Origin: Bimastos eiseni
Taxonomy: Eukaryota; Annelida; Clitellata; Crassiclitellata; Lumbricidae
Direction: 5' to 3'
Length of the DNA stretch: 64,000 nucleotides
Assembly: GCA_959347315.1 (NCBI GenBank)
Contig: OY365810.1
Span: 12,613,597 to 12,677,596, forward strand
Both the position numbers and the translations under genes were made by a program. Below the pieces are notes generated by a model. It saw only the letters and a program-made list of their open reading frames with translations. It had not been told where the DNA came from and did no database searches. Of this stretch, positions 61,921-64,000 are shown one piece after another (within the stretch, counting starts at the first letter, position 1; each line of letters begins with the position of its first letter).

Positions 61921-64000
61921 CTACAGTGGGTACGTATACCACTCAATGTAACTTCGCCTGCTGTCTCTCCTAAGTGCAGCTCTTGTTTCATCTCATATTC
62001 GATTGTTCAATCGCATTGACCATTCTCTCACCGATTATGTTACCAACGTAATGGCACATAGGCCCTACACTTGTCGCAAAAACGACTTGGCTTTCTATGC
62101 AGCAATACATTGTAGAATCTCCTGGTGATCATAACGATCTGCAGAGTGTTTGAATATCTCGGACCATGGCAATTGATGACGTATGAACAATAGCATATAC
62201 GTTATTGTCCATACGTCATTAACTACATAGGGTATCTCCTTATTCTCTACTGGCCTCCTGTTCGATGGAGTGTTAAGTGAAGAATTGTCACGGTGGCCTT
62301 CGCATCATTTCGTCATCCATGGTCTACAGCGAATATTCGTCCTCAGATTCAGATTTGCGGAAGTAATAAAACAAGTCCTTCGTACGAAAAGCATAATAAT
62401 TATACGTAAAAATAACTGATTGGTACAATCGATCACTGTATAGAGAAAAAATCACTGTCTTCATCGATGTAGACCTGCATGTATAGACTCAATTTATTAT
62501 GTACGCTATATGATCACAATTAATCATAAGACGGTCAATTCGTCAGAAAAAGTGACATTAATCACAGGACGAAAGAGATAGAAAGATAGATAAATAGATG
62601 GATGGATAGACAGATGGACAGAGAGACACGCAGAGACACGCAGAGACATACAGAGAGACATACACACACAGAAAGTAATGTTCGTCTCTTATAATTATTA
62701 TGGTCCAGTTATTCGGTTGAGTCATTCTGCGCATGAGCAATGACCCTTCACCAAATGACCGTTCAACGGATCTCTCAGAATCTGATGCAAGCAATGTCTT
62801 CATTATTCTCGTGCATTTAAATAATGCCATGCTTGTTGGGTGCATGAGCTAAATAAATCTTCAGCTTAGCATCTAAAATAGCATATACTGAAAATTTTTT
62901 TTAGCATTCAACATAGGATATAATTTATTGAAGTGTTATTTAACAGATAAATATGGTCACATATACTGAGTCCAAACAAAGTAATTAAAATAGTAATCAC
63001 TGTAGTAGCAGAAGTAGTAGCAACAGTAGTGATAACAGTAATAGTGACTATAGTCAATGACGCCTCAAGGGCCCGTCGACCTTGACTTTCTGACTATGTC
63101 CAATGAATTGCACAATATGGAATGTCATGTTTGTTATAAGAAGCGACCACGAATCAAAGTCGTGTTTGTTGCCGTTAGACGACTTTTTGAATAAGACTAG
63201 ACAAGATTTCAGTAGCCGCATCTATGCATTTAGGCATGCCTGATCCACGTGGCCCCTCCTGGGTACCTCAAAATGTTTGGTTTATGAGTTTTGAAATTAA
63301 AATTCAACGTTAATTCTATAACCAGGACTGCAAAAGAAGAGCTTTATGATAAAATATGCACCTAGCAGAATATCTTGATATGGTTTAACAATGATTATTG
63401 AAATTCGGAGGAGACATTACTCCACGAAATCAAACAAGAGCACCGAATAGGAATGAGTTTCAGGAGAAGCTAATTAAAAATGCAATGATAGTAATGGAAT
63501 CATCTGCTTTGACTACAGGCGTTTCAGAACAATGTTCTCTTAATTTTTTATCTTGAGGGATCTTCTGAACCTCGGGTAAAACAATAAAGAGGCAGTCGTT
63601 GTGTAGGGGCCGTCGACCCGTTCACTATCTTGCCCTTAGAATGCCTAGATTAAGCAGAGACAGGAAATACAAACTATTCTCACTTAGTGCCGGATATATC
63701 CTGCAATCATTTTACGCTGTCTGTTTTATGATCACGGTGTATACAGATTAGCGTTGCCTATGGTTACACAGATTGCACTTACTGAAGCGTGCATTGAGCA
63801 ATCCTCAAACCTTGGTCATGACTCATGTACTCTCGATATTCAGCATAAAAATAGATTACTACTGGGACTAACGTTGGACCAGCAGAAATATCATTGGGCT
63901 GACGAACGGATACTACTTGCGCTCCAATCAGCCATCATCGTCTTTCTTTCTGTGATCGTCTGAAAGCCGCGTCTGCAATGCATCAATGTTTGAGGCACTC
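61921..64000. other. Right end, no further gene supported
   Basis: A GATAGATAGATAAATAGATGG plus GAGACACGCAGAGACAC tract lies at about 62573-62670. Upstream exons of the minus-strand candidate may be here. A minus-strand frame at 62558-62845 and a + frame at 63754-63963 have no recognisable content. Confidence 0.4.

Overview
This is a 64 kb piece of an AT-rich, intron-rich animal genome. GT-AG introns, animal protein families, 5'-truncated LINEs, tRNA-derived SINEs, hAT-like MITEs and abundant microsatellites all point to an invertebrate metazoan. The protein matches fit a marine bilaterian such as an echinoderm, hemichordate or mollusc, but the sequence alone does not settle the clade. There are no bacterial features, no CRISPR and no rRNA. 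A 200-base run of N at 29342-29541 is an assembly gap.

The one gene I can reconstruct with confidence is on the + strand at 10736-26142. It is an SGK3-type (PX domain plus AGC kinase) serine/threonine kinase. Fourteen coding exons join with matching splice phases into 488 residues, running from the middle of the PX domain to the stop codon. The first short coding exon was not found and may lie in the repeat-rich stretch to the left or outside the window. A poly(A) signal follows about 600 bases after the stop.

Three weaker genic regions lie to the right. (1) A minus-strand secreted NHL-type beta-propeller relative spans 56055-52285. It has a signal-peptide exon, one frameshift and one in-frame stop, so it is probably a pseudogene or contains assembly errors. 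(2) A + strand candidate at 58544-60798 has three small exons in compatible phase. (3) A minus-strand candidate at 61920-61286 has two exons in compatible phase. I recognise neither (2) nor (3).

Most of the rest is mobile and repetitive DNA. A damaged non-LTR retrotransposon with a C-terminal zinc-binding and PD-(D/E)XK-like region lies at 3197-5463 (+). A 5'-truncated CR1/L2/Jockey-like LINE lies at 35461-37385 (-). Several short LINE 3' ends share a GGCGCTATATAAA-like terminus. A tRNA-derived SINE occurs twice, and one copy is split by a TIR element that itself carries a small hAT-like MITE. A trimeric repeat element lies at 54040-55036. Tandem arrays have unit lengths of 2, 3, 4, 10, 14, 15, 29, 55, 71 and 86 bases.

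No novel multi-gene system is evident. The observations most worth following up are the 29-base intronic minisatellite in the SGK3-like gene, whose every unit resembles a nuclear-receptor direct repeat; the three-level transposon nest; the broken NHL gene; the AGGCCT-based minisatellite; and the two unrecognised multi-exon candidates at the right end.
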